This document shows, in pieces, positions 1 through 10,518 of a DNA stretch of 64,000 nucleotides. The position numbers and the translations under genes were made by a program. The notes beneath the pieces were generated by a model. It was not told the DNA's origin. It worked only from the letters and a program-made list of their open reading frames with translations, and did no database searches. Source of the stretch: Apium graveolens (Eukaryota; Streptophyta; Magnoliopsida; Apiales; Apiaceae); assembly GCF_009905375.1 (NCBI RefSeq), contig NC_133650.1, forward strand, positions 291,910,270 through 291,974,269. Reading direction: 5' to 3'. How positions within the stretch are numbered: position 1 is the first letter of the stretch; the number at the start of each line of letters is the position of its first letter.

Positions 1-1898
1 AATGGAATTTGAGGTTTTCTGCCCCAAATTTGGATGTTAGATTTCACCTTACATAATAGTGCAATTATATAAAAAAAAACTAGCATTCCTCTAGATGTAC
101 AAAGCAAACTTACAAACCACAGGATTATAATTTAATCTTGCAAGTCGAAAATTTTGAAATCGTGCTCCATTGTAATACTGGTCATAACCATAATTTCTTG
201 CTAAATCCATTTGCGTGTTACATTATTACTAGAATATTATCTCTCCAGTTTTAACTGTCAACACATTTACTGACTACTGTATATTAACACATGTCGGTCA
301 ATTTCTGCTGTTAGAAGATAACGATGGTAATTAACTAAGAGATGAATTGCTATCGGGCCATTTTGTTGTCACTAGAAGCTGTTATGGCATCATTTTGTTA
401 AGAGCTGAAGCGCATGACTTTGAAAAGATCCCTCATTTCCAGATATTGAGCAAGCACTAGAGCACAAGATGCATATAACAGGCTGGGAAGTTCTTCGTTT
501 GATTGATACCCGATAAGAAGAATTTAACACTTCTAGCAACTTTTATACCATTATTCAATATTCTGTCTCAACTTCCTTACTTTAGTCCATTTCCTCCTAT
601 AAAAGATGATCCGTATCATAAAAGTGAGATGAGTATGTGGCTAGTACAGCACAGGATAAAAGCAGTCAGCTGTTCTTCTTTTCATATTTCCGGTCGTTCT
701 AATCTTTTGTAACATTACTATCTGGATCAGGACGTTTTTTCAGTGTGAACTCTACAAAAGTGTGAATATAGGCCAAAGTTTTGAGCGTTAAAGGGATAGG
801 CAATATGAATGGTTGCCAGACAAACACAGGTCTCATCAGATACAGCTCTGGATGCAGTCCAGACATCCAACTTCCTTGAATGAGGTTCAATTTGAAACTG
901 TTTACCACAAGTACCACAATCTGACTTTCCGTACAACGTTAAAAACTTCCTTTGCCAGCACTACACTGACCGACACAGATCTGTACTCGCACTACTTTAT
1001 CATTGATAACCCTAATTTATATATATAAATAATTAGTTTCAGCATTAATCAAAATTTAAGTTTGGCATACACACCTATGAATGCTTTTATTTAGACTAAA
1101 ACTCAACTCCTGAATGAAACCCAACCAACTTAAACTAATTTACCCAAATGAATTTTCAAATTTACTTGTGGCCCCGCCTACATCCACTAGAAGTAAACAT
1201 CTAAAATTTTGTCATCGCACAAACACGCTACTTAAGATGCTAAACTTCAAGCCCACTAGTCGAGAAGCCAAACAAACACTAAGTTTAATTGATTTATACA
1301 AAAAAATGTTTCCAATATGGACCAGCAATTTAACTTTGGGTTTACTCGAACATTATGATGTGCATTCTACTTTCATGCATCTCCGTATCTCTTATTGCGT
1401 ACATGAATAATTTAAGTCTGTTGGGCTTTTATTATCCTTATAATTTTGATGCAGATATTGGTGGTCATGGGCCTCATGGCCATTTTTTCCCAACTTATAT
1501 CTGATAGGTGATGACCCAAGGATCCATTAAATATTAATTTTCTAATATCCTGAAAGCTTGATGGTAACCTACACCCAAACTTTTGTCATTCCCTGACCAG
1601 TAATCAGTTAAGTTACAGGGCTTGAATGTTTATTTTCCTTTTCTTGGTTCAAATAATATATACTTCTAGTCTTTTACTAATGGTAACTATTTGTTCCCTA
1701 GTCCTACTCTGAGGTCTGCTGTCTTGTCCCCTTGCACTCTATAAATAAATTATTTCAGATCTAGAACTGAAGTTTTAAATAATATATACAAAACAGTCTA
1801 TGTAATCATTTATCAAACACTAAAGAGAAGTCTAAATGTCATAATGTTAAAAAATCGGCCGGTGAACTGACGTCGTGTTTGGTCAATTGGGATGCATT
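1..1898. other. Spacer, no gene recognised
   Basis: AT-rich sequence with only short open frames (the longest is 98 codons at 1114-1410, plus strand). None shows a known motif, a convincing composition, or a paired exon structure that I can support. I see no LTR, terminal inverted repeat or RNA gene here. Exons of an interrupted host gene cannot be excluded by eye. Confidence 0.5.
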
Positions 1899-2410
1899 TA
1901 GGGGTGTGCAACGGTCGATTTTTTACGATCAAACCGGACCGGACCAGATATAACGGTTTTACAGAATATCAAACCGGACCAGACCGTTTGAAATTTCGGA
2001 CCAGACCAGACCGCGAGTTAACGGTCCGGTCCGGTCGGTAACGGTTTGAAACCTAACTAAATACATAATTATAAAATTTATTTATTTATTAAAATTTAGA
2101 ATACAAATATTACATGTAAAATACAAATTTGAAGATATTAATTAGAAAAAATATATATTAAGTATAAAATAAACTTAAGTAATTAATATATATATATACA
2201 TAAAAATGGTATATAATTATAATAAATATATTAATATATATTGAAACGGTCCGGTTCGACCTTAACGGTCCGGTTTGGAGATGAAAACCAGGTCAAACCG
2301 TAAAATAACGATTTTTACCAAGTCGAACCGCCGAAAAAACCGTAAAAAGCGGTTTGGTCGGTTTGGTCCGGTCCGGTTCGGTCGATTTGACTTTTTTTTG
2401 CTCACCCCTA
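1899..2410. mobile_element. hAT-type MITE (512 bp) with 8-bp target duplication
   Basis: The element starts TAGGGGTGTGCA and ends TGCTCACCCCTA, which are inverted copies of each other over about 12 bases with one mismatch. It is flanked by a perfect 8-bp direct repeat, GATGCATT, at 1891-1898 and 2411-2418. An 8-bp duplication with TAGGGGTG-like ends is the hAT pattern. Both ends are packed with variants of GGTCCGGT and AACCGGACC, so the two arms are subterminally repetitive and could pair. The middle is AT-rich and encodes nothing, so the element is non-autonomous. Confidence 0.85.
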
Positions 2411-2532
2411 GATGCATTGAGGTGTGAAGAGAATGAATAAATATAAGACGATTAAAAGATGAAAAACATTAATGAACAAAGTGGGAGTTGAAAATGGAAG
2501 TGTGCTAAAAGTTTTGTGATCAGTGTTACTAA

Positions 2533-2704
2533 TGTTGGACTTGCTAAGCAGGTCTAACTCCACAGTATAATATTGTCCGCTTTGGGTCAAATCTGCACGA
2601 GTTTGTTTTTGGGTCAATCCCAAAACGTCTCATACTAATTAGAATTGTCTGCATGCTTATATATTAGCATTCTGCCCCTCCCACATCGGACCCGACACCT
2701 GTCA
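2533..2704 (-). repeat. TRIM 3' LTR
   Basis: This is the left direct repeat of the TRIM. It shares long blocks with 2910-3088, including AGTTTGTTTTTGGGTCA and TTGTCTGCATGCTTATATA. Confidence 0.8.
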
Positions 2705-2909
2705 ATTCTCCCTTCTGATTGTGTGATCTGGCTCCCGCTTGACCCATATTGGAAGTCCATCGGGCTATCTGCTCCCCCTAGGCTAATACTGAAAGGCCCA
2801 TCTGCCTTTTTCTTGAGCCCATGGCTAGCCCATTTGCCTCCTCCTAGGTCCATCTGAGAGTCCATAGAGATTGTTATGGACCGTTATAACCTGAAACTCT
2901 GATACCACT

Positions 2910-3088
2910 TGTTAGGCTTGTTAAGCAGGCCTAACTCCACACTAGCATGATATTGTCCACTTTGGACCGAGTCAGCACAAGTTTGTTTTTGGGTCACTCC
3001 CAAAAGGCCTCGTACTAATTGAAATTGTCTGCATGCTTATATACTAGCATTTGCCCCTCTCACAAATGATGCGGGACAACTCCTAACA
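2910..3088 (-). repeat. TRIM 5' LTR
   Basis: This is the right direct repeat of the TRIM. It starts TGTTAGGCTTG and ends CTCCTAACA, and it is directly adjacent to the primer-binding site. Confidence 0.8.
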
Positions 3089-3870
3089 ATTAAACGCGAG
3101 ATACGCACTAAAGCGCAAAGGCTTCCTGGATCATAAGCGTAATGCCAGAAGCGTGCTTTTTGAAAAAAAATGCAATAGTTTGAAAAAATGTGTAACAATA
3201 AATTTAACATGTAATCCACAAATTAGATTATCATAAAATGTTAATAATAACCAGATTCAAATTTAAGGCCAAAATATGAAGTCTTTGTAACAAAATAATA
3301 TAGAGGATCAACTAAATACTCCACTAGATGTTTCTTTTCCACAGAAATATCTCCGGATTTCACCCCTACACACGAAATTCCACTCTAAAACTAAGTTTAA
3401 CTAAACTACCCTCTATCACTTCTCGAGTATATTTCCATGCCACGTCTTTTTTATCAGCCATCTATTAGTCGAAAATATACAATTTAGTTATAATTTATAC
3501 AAAAATGTCCTTATGTGTATCAGTATAACACATATGTCTATAACAAAAATATAAACTAAGTAATATATGTGTCAAGATCGTGTCTATGTGTGTGTACAAG
3601 AATTAGTACCAAGAAGATGAGAAATGAGAACTCTGTGTATGTTTGTGTGTATATACAAGAATCAGTATATTATATATATATATAAGAAAGAAAGAAGAAT
3701 CACTATAAAATTTAAAAGCGCACGTTTTTGCGCTTCTTGCATCTCTTTTAAGCGTACAAAGCGCGCTTCATCAAACTTGCATTGCATAATTGAATCGAGG
3801 CATTTCAGCCTCGTATCGCATCTCGCTTAAGCGAGCGCTTAAGCGCGCTTTTAACAACACTGTTTGTGAC

Positions 3871-5668
3871 AAGACATATTGATCTCAACACAAGAGACCA
3901 ATGATCATTGAGAAACACAGAAAGAAAAGCAACTTGAGGGATTGAAATCCTTGTTTAAATTTAAGAACAAACTGAGGAATTAATGGAATTGATATTAAGC
4001 ATATCTTCAAGTGCATTTTCGATTGATATTAATCATATTTTCAAGTGCATTTTCGATTTTGATTAAATCTCACACATTCCTATTTATCCAAACAAACACC
4101 GCACACAGATACCAAAGATAATAATCACGTTCAGCTCTTTTCATAACAATTAATGACTGTTCTAAAGTTATTCTGGGATTCCAACATGGGACATATCACA
4201 AACTTCAACACAGACCTTTACATATTTATAACAACGGTTTCCATGTCTTGAGCAATAGTGTGGAGTGGTCTGACCATGAGTGAAGACTGTATATTTCTTA
4301 GCAATCTGAACGACTGAACCTAAATTTATAGACGGAAGAAGATGGGCAGGCGCTAGTCGGAAATTGGAATAGTCAAGCCTATCTTCTTTCATAACAGTCT
4401 TTATGGGTAGGAGAAGGCATCCTGTATTTATAAACTCTCCATGCTAATACTGTGGGCAGTAAAAACATGCTGCTATCTATCACTCATCCTTGATAGTTCA
4501 GAGTACCACCTGATCGAGCATCCTTGAATAACTAAAAGTAAGTGTTCAACCGCCAGCTAGTTAGAAATAAAGCTAACCTATGTACCATACAAGATAGCCA
4601 AAATAATAAATTGTACCATTGTATTAACTCACAGGTAGCTCATTAATAGTAGTCATGAAAGCTTACATAACATATACGGACACAGCATGTAGACTTAAAA
4701 CCTGAAACTGCTAACAAGAAACCAATTTATCTATTTCTTTTCTAAGATAGTAACTAACTAGATCCACTTTTTTATTTTCACGCCTACTAATATACAATGC
4801 TTTTGATAAAATGAGCACCAGACCCAGCCTCATGTCAAGTGAGGACACCTTCTTGCACTGTTCTAACTTCAAATTTCTCCCCTCACTGTGTCCCGTCTCT
4901 CTCTTCCTCTCTCAGCAGATGTTCACATTTACAATTACAAGATCAAAATTCTCTATACAACTACATCAGTTTGGGTGCTTTAAATTGATACACATACTGA
5001 ATTCTGCCAGTAGTAAGAAGCAAATATTCTCCCTTGATGTGTAATTAAAATTCAAAATGCAGAAGGCAAACGATGAACTTGCTCTGCACATTTTGATCTA
5101 AAGACGTTTAGGATAGTATTATGAGTTAAATCCTATCCTTGTACAAACTTCAATTTCCTAATTCATTGTAACTGTGAGTTCTTCTAGTGCTGGCATCTTA
5201 GGGTAGCTTGTTTGGTTCCACTGGACAATAAGAAAGTTTTAATATCAAAGCACATTATTATCTTAGTTATTTTTTATTCTCTTATATTTATTTTCGTTAG
5301 TGCTATTCTCATTTTTGTCATCTGAGAATTTTTCGCTTGTCAGGTGCTTCTCTCATCACACCTAGCTTTAACGATCTTCCAAATATTTCAAGTTCAGCAA
5401 TTAGTTTCAGATTAACATACCAACTACAAAAACAACGCCACCAGAAATGATCTAATTCTGGTATCTATAAACGTTAATTCTATACATACTCAAGGGCTAA
5501 CAAACACTAATCAGAACCTCACACTATTAGCAAAACAGACGTAATCAATCATCACAATGTACACCTATACATACAATTATATCAGGCAGAACAAATTCAA
5601 AATTCATAAGAATTATCATGTATAGAATCATAAAAAGTCCAAACAACAATACCTAATTATCCTCCTTC
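3871..5668. other. Spacer, no gene recognised
   Basis: This is non-repetitive-looking AT-rich DNA between the hAT-type element and the stop codon of the LON-domain gene. One small minus-strand frame at 4168-4392 is listed separately. The 3' untranslated region of the LON-domain gene must lie at the right end, but I see no canonical AATAAA on the minus strand just below 5669. Confidence 0.5.
4168..4392 (-). CDS. Candidate small ORF, 74 codons, unknown
   Basis: This is a possible small protein that I do not recognise. It starts with an ATG at 4392 and has four cysteines in the C-terminal half (spacing C-x6-C-x6-C-x3-C). A TATA-box-like TATAAATA lies on the minus strand at 4425-4432, about 35 bases upstream. 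That would put a start site nearly on top of the ATG, leaving almost no leader. There is no signal peptide and no neighbour that suggests a role. It could equally be chance. Confidence 0.15.
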   Translation of the reverse strand: MKEDRLDYSNFRLAPAHLLPSINLGSVVQIAKKYTVFTHGQTTPHYCSRHGNRCYKYVKVCVEVCDMSHVGIPE

Positions 5669-6475
5669 TCAGGAAGAAGGAAACACGTCTTTCACAGCAG
5701 ACGCAGCAGTCAAGTAATTAAGCGTATTCCTCAACGTCTCCTTCTCCCTCTTCAACCTCATTGCAGTATCCTCCAATTCCAACAACGCTTGTTGCTCTCG
5801 CGGCGCTCCTTCAAATGTACTTCCAACGAAAAACGAAAACGGAGTAGGAAACAAATTCCTCCTCAAATCCTGCGCCTCTTTCTCCGGTTTTCCATTCAAT
5901 CGATTCGACAATCTAATCACATCCTTCATATAATTCTCCACTTCATTCGCTAACGCTTCCAAATCCTCCTCACCTTCTTTCGGCCTATCCTCCAACCAAT
6001 TCACTTCCGCAACTAAATAAGGCTTGCTCCGTACAAGTTTCGTAACACGAAACCTCTCCTGTCCTTTACAAATCAGAAAAAACCGATCATCCACAAGCTT
6101 CTCGTGCTTAATTACCTCGCCAACGCAACCGACATCGGCGGTTCCAGTAGCGGCGTCAGTATAAATCACACCGAATCGAAGATCAGTCTGTAACAGAGTG
6201 TGCATCATCATTCTGTATCTATATTCGAAGATTTGTAACGGTAATATAGCTCCGGGGAAGAGAACGAGCGGTAACGGAAACAACGGCAGCTCAACGACGT
6301 CGTTTTTAGCCGAATTAGCGCGGTGCTTCTCCGAGAAAGACGAGGCGGAGCAGCGGAGAGAATTAGGTTTCCGGCGCCGGAGAATCAGATTATCCGGCGG
6401 CGAAGAAAAGAGGAATCTAGGGTTTTGTTGAGTGGATTTTAAAGAGTGAGAAGGTAGGAGCTGTGGAAGAGCCAT
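5669..6475 (-). CDS. LON substrate-binding-domain protein, plastid-targeted
   Basis: An intact intron-less gene of 268 codons. Residues 1 to about 55 are rich in Ser, Arg and Pro and poor in acidic residues, as in a chloroplast transit peptide. From about residue 60 the sequence matches the N-terminal (LON) domain of Lon proteases: ELPLFPLPLVLFPG followed by LPLQIFEYRYRMM, a short loop-strand region, then a helical part rich in charged residues (about 165-255). There is no AAA+ ATPase and no Ser-Lys protease domain, so it is a stand-alone LON-domain protein. Plants have such proteins, often loosely named ATP-dependent protease La domain proteins, but their role is poorly defined; substrate or protein binding in the plastid is inference. 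I chose the ATG at 6475 because the frame upstream has no other ATG and this start gives a normal transit peptide. It is the only convincing host gene here. Confidence 0.9.
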   Translation of the reverse strand: MALPQLLPSHSLKSTQQNPRFLFSSPPDNLILRRRKPNSLRCSASSFSEKHRANSAKNDVVELPLFPLPLVLFPGAILPLQIFEYRYRMMMHTLLQTDLRFGVIYTDAATGTADVGCVGEVIKHEKLVDDRFFLICKGQERFRVTKLVRSKPYLVAEVNWLEDRPKEGEEDLEALANEVENYMKDVIRLSNRLNGKPEKEAQDLRRNLFPTPFSFFVGSTFEGAPREQQALLELEDTAMRLKREKETLRNTLNYLTAASAVKDVFPSS

Positions 6476-6968
6476 TGGTGAGTAGTGTGTGAAGTTAAGA
6501 GTGTTAGATACACGAAATGTATGCAAGCATTTTTGATCTATTTTTTGATGAAATTTGAGTGATAATTTTATAGTTCGTTTTTTAAATTATGGTTTTGGAT
6601 AATATTTGAGTTTGAGTTTTGTGGTGGTGATGGAACTAATATCCAGAGGCAGTTTTTATGAAACGTGAATGAAATTCGGTTTAAGGGGCCACTGTCCTCG
6701 ACTCCTGGCTAGTTGGCACGAGGTTGCTCATGAGGGAGTCGGGTCGGTCCGACTTTTTAATGACTTAACCCATTTAAAAGATATTATAAAAATATTAATT
6801 CATCAAGCTCAAAAAAAATTTAAAAAAATCAACTCTACTGATCATGTGACGGGTTGGGTTGATTATAGTTAAATTGATCAGGTTGTAAAAAGCCGCATAA
6901 TATTTCAATTTGGCATGTGGCTATGCAACGACAGCTGATGTGTATGCCGAGTTGGTGCAATATATTGT
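6476..6968. promoter_or_regulatory. Upstream region of the LON-domain gene
   Basis: This stretch lies upstream of the minus-strand LON-domain gene and should hold its leader and promoter. It is AT-rich, and I cannot single out one TATA box with confidence. From about 6690 onward it contains GGGTTGGGTTGA-like blocks resembling 7440-7655, so the upstream limit of the promoter may be repeat-derived. Confidence 0.35.
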
Positions 6969-6970
6969 TA

Positions 6971-7186
6971 CCTCCATCCCATATATATACACTATTTTCA
7001 CGTATTTCGAGATTTTTATAAAATATAGTTTAATAATAATTTTTTAAAAAAATATTTGAATAAAAATTTAAACATAAAACTTTTATTCAGGAAAAAAAGA
7101 TTAAAAAAATATTGTAAAATTATGTTTTAAAATAACGTTGAAAAACTGTCAAAAATGATGTGTAGAATTTAATAGAATAGAAGAAG
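6971..7186. mobile_element. Stowaway-like MITE
   Basis: The left end CCTCCATCCCATATATA and the right end read on the minus strand (CTTCTTCTATTCTATT) resemble the CTCCCTCCGTCCCA-type terminal repeat of Stowaway (Tc1/mariner) MITEs, with several mismatches. A TA dinucleotide flanks each side (6969-6970 and 7187-7188), as expected for that superfamily. The 216-bp body is very AT-rich and non-coding. Confidence 0.5.
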
Positions 7187-7439
7187 TATAAATTATATTG
7201 TACTAACTAAATAAAGGTTACTTTATCAATCTAGGCCTGATTGCTTCAAACTTGGTTCAAAAGCTATTTAACAGAATCCTACGATAGGTATTTAATGTAA
7301 CATTGTAATACTTATATTCACAACAATAAACATGTAATCATTTTAAAAATAATATCTCGTTAAGTTTACCGTTGACTCAAAAATATAAACAAAAATAATG
7401 TATGAGTTAACACAACACTACATATGAATTACAAATATT

Positions 7440-7655
7440 AATATGCTAAATGGGCTGGCCCAATAATAGGAGCGGGTTGGGTTGATTTAAAATTTTTATT
7501 AGATAAAATCCGACTCAGTCCATTATAAACGACCCAATCAATATTTAACCCAATTGATCCACAACTTTGATTGGGTCATTTTAGTCAGCCCAAAAAAGAG
7601 TTAGGCTGGGTCGGTTCTAACGGGTTTAACAACCCATAAGCAGCCCTAGTTCGTA
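7440..7655. repeat. Old GGGTTGGGTTGA-rich repeat, possibly a MITE remnant
   Basis: Blocks such as GGGCTGGCCCAATAATAGG, GCGGGTTGGGTTGAT and, in the opposite sense, GACCCAATCAATATTTAACCC give this stretch weak internal inverted symmetry. The right border ACCCATAAGCAGCCCTA resembles a hAT-type end, but I could not find a matching left end or a target duplication. Confidence 0.3.
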
Positions 7656-7789
7656 CTCCTTTTCTCTCTAAACAATTAATCCATCGGTTTTAGCAAGATA
7701 TTAACATATAAGATACATTATTTCATATTTTTACCGAAATATTTAGCTATATTAGAATATTAAATAAAATATTAAATATTTGGGTACCA

Positions 7790-9693
7790 TTTCCTGTTGT
7801 ACAACCACATTTCCTGTTGAGAAACGCATATCTCTCTTACTTCTCCCCCTATGAGAATCAACTGCTTAAAGGAGATCACATTCGTTTACCACATCTCCCA
7901 TACAATAGGAGCCGCAGATAAAAACCAATGGTACTCCCCTATTTGGAAAACAACTTCTTCCCTTATGAAGAATAGTGATGAACCAAACCACTTCTTCTGA
8001 TTACTAGGAAATCACCTTGTGTTTACCACCTCTCCCATATAATAGGATCCGTAGTTACAAACAACAATGGTGTGGTGTAGTGAACATGTGCTTTTCCTTT
8101 TTCTTTTTCTTTCCTCCATGCTATTTCCCCCCCTTAGTTGAGAAATCCTCCAAACTATTACTTAAGCTTTTATCTCCCCCTTAGAGAAGGAATGTATGCC
8201 GTTGTCAGAAGGAGTTCTCATATTCCACTTGGTTGGAAAAGAAATAACAAGTAGTTTCTCTTTCTTCCTCACTGTGAGTGTGTGATTATGTTTAGTGTAC
8301 CTCACATGTGTTTCACTTTTCTTTCTACTTGTGTTTACATTCATTCTCACAAGTGTATCACTCCTCTCATAGCTCCAAAATTCAGCTGTACCTTCAAGGA
8401 AAATCACTTTAGCCATCCTTAAGGAGGTCACAGGTGGTGCAATGGGAGTTCGCAAATCCCCATCCTTGTTAAACTCGTCAGATGAAATCGAGTCATAATC
8501 TACAAGTTTCTAGTTTCCCTTTTAGGGTTCCAGATTTGAACTCTGGGAAGGTAAACAATGATCCAACGAATTTAGTATAAAGATCAAAGTTCCCTTCTAA
8601 TGTCTGTGAAGACATTTCCTTGTGACTCATCAGGTAATATCTGAATCATTGTCAACAAGTTGTCGATCTGCGCCTATGTCAGATCCACTATCCGCAGATG
8701 CATCCAGGGGATTTAAGCCTGGGGAGGTAGACACTGACCACTGACATATGGCTATTGGATCAATATCCTCTCTTAACACCTGTAAAGGCAATTGGCCCAT
8801 TAAAGAACCTTGAACAATCGAATCTGACCTTAAAATGGTCGAAACTCTTGTTACCGTCAACTCCTCCTTTGTGTGTGTAACCTTTCCTTGTGCATCAAGA
8901 ATTGTTTATGTTTAAGGTGGTGACACTACATCGGATACCATGGCCGATAGGCAAATTTCAATAGACGCACCCTGTTGAGAGAATGAATCTGGTAACTGTT
9001 TTTGTGCCTTTTCAGCCATTACATCTTTTTGAGAAGATGTATGGGGGTTAGCAGTTGTCTCGGTTTAAATACTACTCATCTTTGTAGGAGACAGATTTGT
9101 TGGGTTGACTTCAGAACCTTCCTTGTGTGGTGCACTAAGGCACTATCTCCCTCACGCTCATTCATACTTCATTTTAGTGGTAAGAGAGTGTTGGTTGGTT
9201 CTGTTTCTGTGTTTGTCTTTACAGTCTGGGATAGAAGTTGTGGGTTTTTTAACCTCATGACTGTCAATGAAAGAAGGCCATTGGAGGCTGAACCTGTATC
9301 ACAGAACATATGACAATAGAGATAAAATATACTTAAGATCTATAATGAATGAAAATTATACATTTAATCTTTTGAGAGAAATGATGTACAATAGTGATTT
9401 CAAAAGATTTTAATGAAATAAGAAATCACTAATGTAGAAAGAAGTTTGATTTTCTCCTAAAACTGTTCGACTGCACAAGTCTGTTTGTAGACCAACATAT
9501 AACATTATCATTATAACAATGCACACATAAAATAATATGTTTGTGCCTAGTGATAAGAGAGTTATTAATATGACGACTCTACTAGTTCATATTAAACTGT
9601 AACTTCAGTTAGAGTGCCATACCATGTCCTTGACGATTGCTTGAGTAGTACACTAGTTCATACCAACCTGAAGTGAGATTGTGAAGAAGAGAT
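7790..9693 (-). pseudogene. Eroded copia-like relic (3' half)
   Basis: There is no intact gene. Read on the minus strand, 8162-9313 keeps fragments of frame with a Ser/Asp/Pro-rich stretch (for example STSPGLNPLDASADSGSD at 8630-8860) interrupted by stops and frameshifts. The plus strand has the CTCCCCCTTAG-type runs also seen around SIRE-type extra ORFs. This fits the spacer or env-position part of a SIRE-like copia element in the minus orientation. It abuts copia-1's target duplication at 9694, so it may be the left remainder of copia-3 (50849-54842), but the sequence does not prove it. No LTR for it is seen on its left. Confidence 0.35.
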
Positions 9694-9698
9694 TGTAT
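9694..9698. repeat. Target-site duplication TGTAT, left copy of copia-1
   Basis: TGTAT directly precedes the left LTR of copia-1. The same pentamer follows its right LTR at 37206-37210, and occurs again after element C at 50849-50853. Confidence 0.85.
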
Positions 9699-10310
9699 TG
9701 TTAGGTCACACACACTATAGAGGGGGGTGAATACAGTGTATAATACAATCAAATCGAACTTTAATATATTAAGTAACAGAAAACAAACTTTATTAAAACA
9801 ATAAACTCTGTTACAGTATGGAACTGTTACCTCTCAGTGATGAACAAATATCACGAGAGCTGCTAGGGTTACAATGAATAATCTTCTTGAATATGATAAC
9901 ACTTATAGTGTAAACCCTATGTCTGTGTTTATATACTACACAGTTACAAGATAATCGCTAATTGATATGGAATATAATTCTGCTTCCTAAAATATATCAA
10001 TCAGATATCTTTTCTTCCAAGTATTCCATTCTTCACGGAACTCCTTCTTCATGCATATCTCTTCTTATGTTTATCTTGATCTTCTTTCCTTTAATCAGCT
10101 ACTGTCCTTATCTGATCGTCCTTCAGCACTTAAGTTCTGATATCTAACTTCTGATGATTATCTCCTGATAATATAAGTACTGATATCCTTAAGTCCTGAC
10201 TTCCAGTATAAGTACTGATCAACAGTTAAGTACTGATTTGTCCTGTTAAGTAAGATCTGAAATCTAAACATAAATTATATTAGCCATGACATTATCAAAT
10301 ATATCTAACA
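9699..10310 (-). repeat. Copia-1 3' LTR (612 bp)
   Basis: On the plus strand it begins TGTTAGGTCACACACAC and ends AAATATATCTAACA, so the element ends are TGTTAG and CTAACA. It nearly matches 36595-37205. The half nearest 10310 is built from variants of AAGTNCTGAT. A TATA-like TTTATATA lies at 9928-9935. Confidence 0.92.
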
Positions 10311-10320
10311 ATCTCCCCCA
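10311..10320 (-). promoter_or_regulatory. Copia-1 polypurine tract
   Basis: TGGGGGAGAT on the minus strand directly touches the 3' LTR, the position used to prime plus-strand DNA synthesis. Confidence 0.85.
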
Positions 10321-10518
10321 ACTTGTAAATTAGCATAATATACAAGTTTAACAGATATTTGATGATGTCAAAAATATTAAGTACAAATGCATGAGAATTA
10401 GACTAGATAACTACAACTTACAGTCCTTAAAGCTTTACCAATATTCAACTTCTGATAACAACTTCAGTCTGTACAAATATCAGAATTTAAGCAGTTGTAG
10501 ATCTTCGACTTGGCTTCA

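Larger units (their letters stand above)
2533..3088 (-). mobile_element. TRIM (miniature LTR retrotransposon), complete
   Basis: Two related direct repeats, 2533-2704 (172 bp) and 2910-3088 (179 bp), both begin TGTTRG and end in CA on the plus strand, and both contain the block ATATTGTCCRCTTTGG. Between them lies about 205 bp with no coding capacity. Next to the right repeat, 2897-2907 reads on the minus strand as TGGTATCAGAG, the initiator-Met tRNA primer site. Next to the left repeat there is a purine run on the minus strand (AGAAGGGAGAAT, 2705-2716). Flanks ACTAA (2528-2532) and ATTAA (3089-3093) are a 4-of-5 match target duplication. Orientation is minus because the primer site borders the right repeat. 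Confidence 0.85.
2521..3862. mobile_element. hAT-type non-autonomous element, split by a TRIM
   Basis: The left end, CAGTGTTACTAA at 2521-2532, resumes after the TRIM with ACGCGAGATACGC from 3094. The right end read on the minus strand is CAGTGTTGTTAAAAGCGCGC. These form imperfect terminal inverted repeats. Flanks TTTGTGAT (2513-2520) and TTTGTGAC (3863-3870) agree in 7 of 8 positions, which fits a hAT 8-bp target duplication. Without the TRIM and one copy of its duplication the element is about 781 bp. The right arm is rich in GCTTAAGCGAGCGCTT-like palindromic steps. There is no transposase frame. A (TA)n run lies near 3667-3685. Confidence 0.75.

Noticed and set aside
1114..1410. 98-codon frame in the left spacer
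   Set aside because: No motif, biased composition, no promoter or splice context; likely chance.
2533..3088. Cassandra-type TRIM (LTRs containing 5S rRNA sequence)
   Set aside because: I could not see a 5S-like internal promoter in these LTRs, so it is left as an unnamed TRIM.
6476..6526. Longer N-terminus for the LON-domain protein (17 extra codons)
   Set aside because: The upstream open frame has no ATG; it opens with TTG. The ATG at 6475 gives a normal transit peptide.
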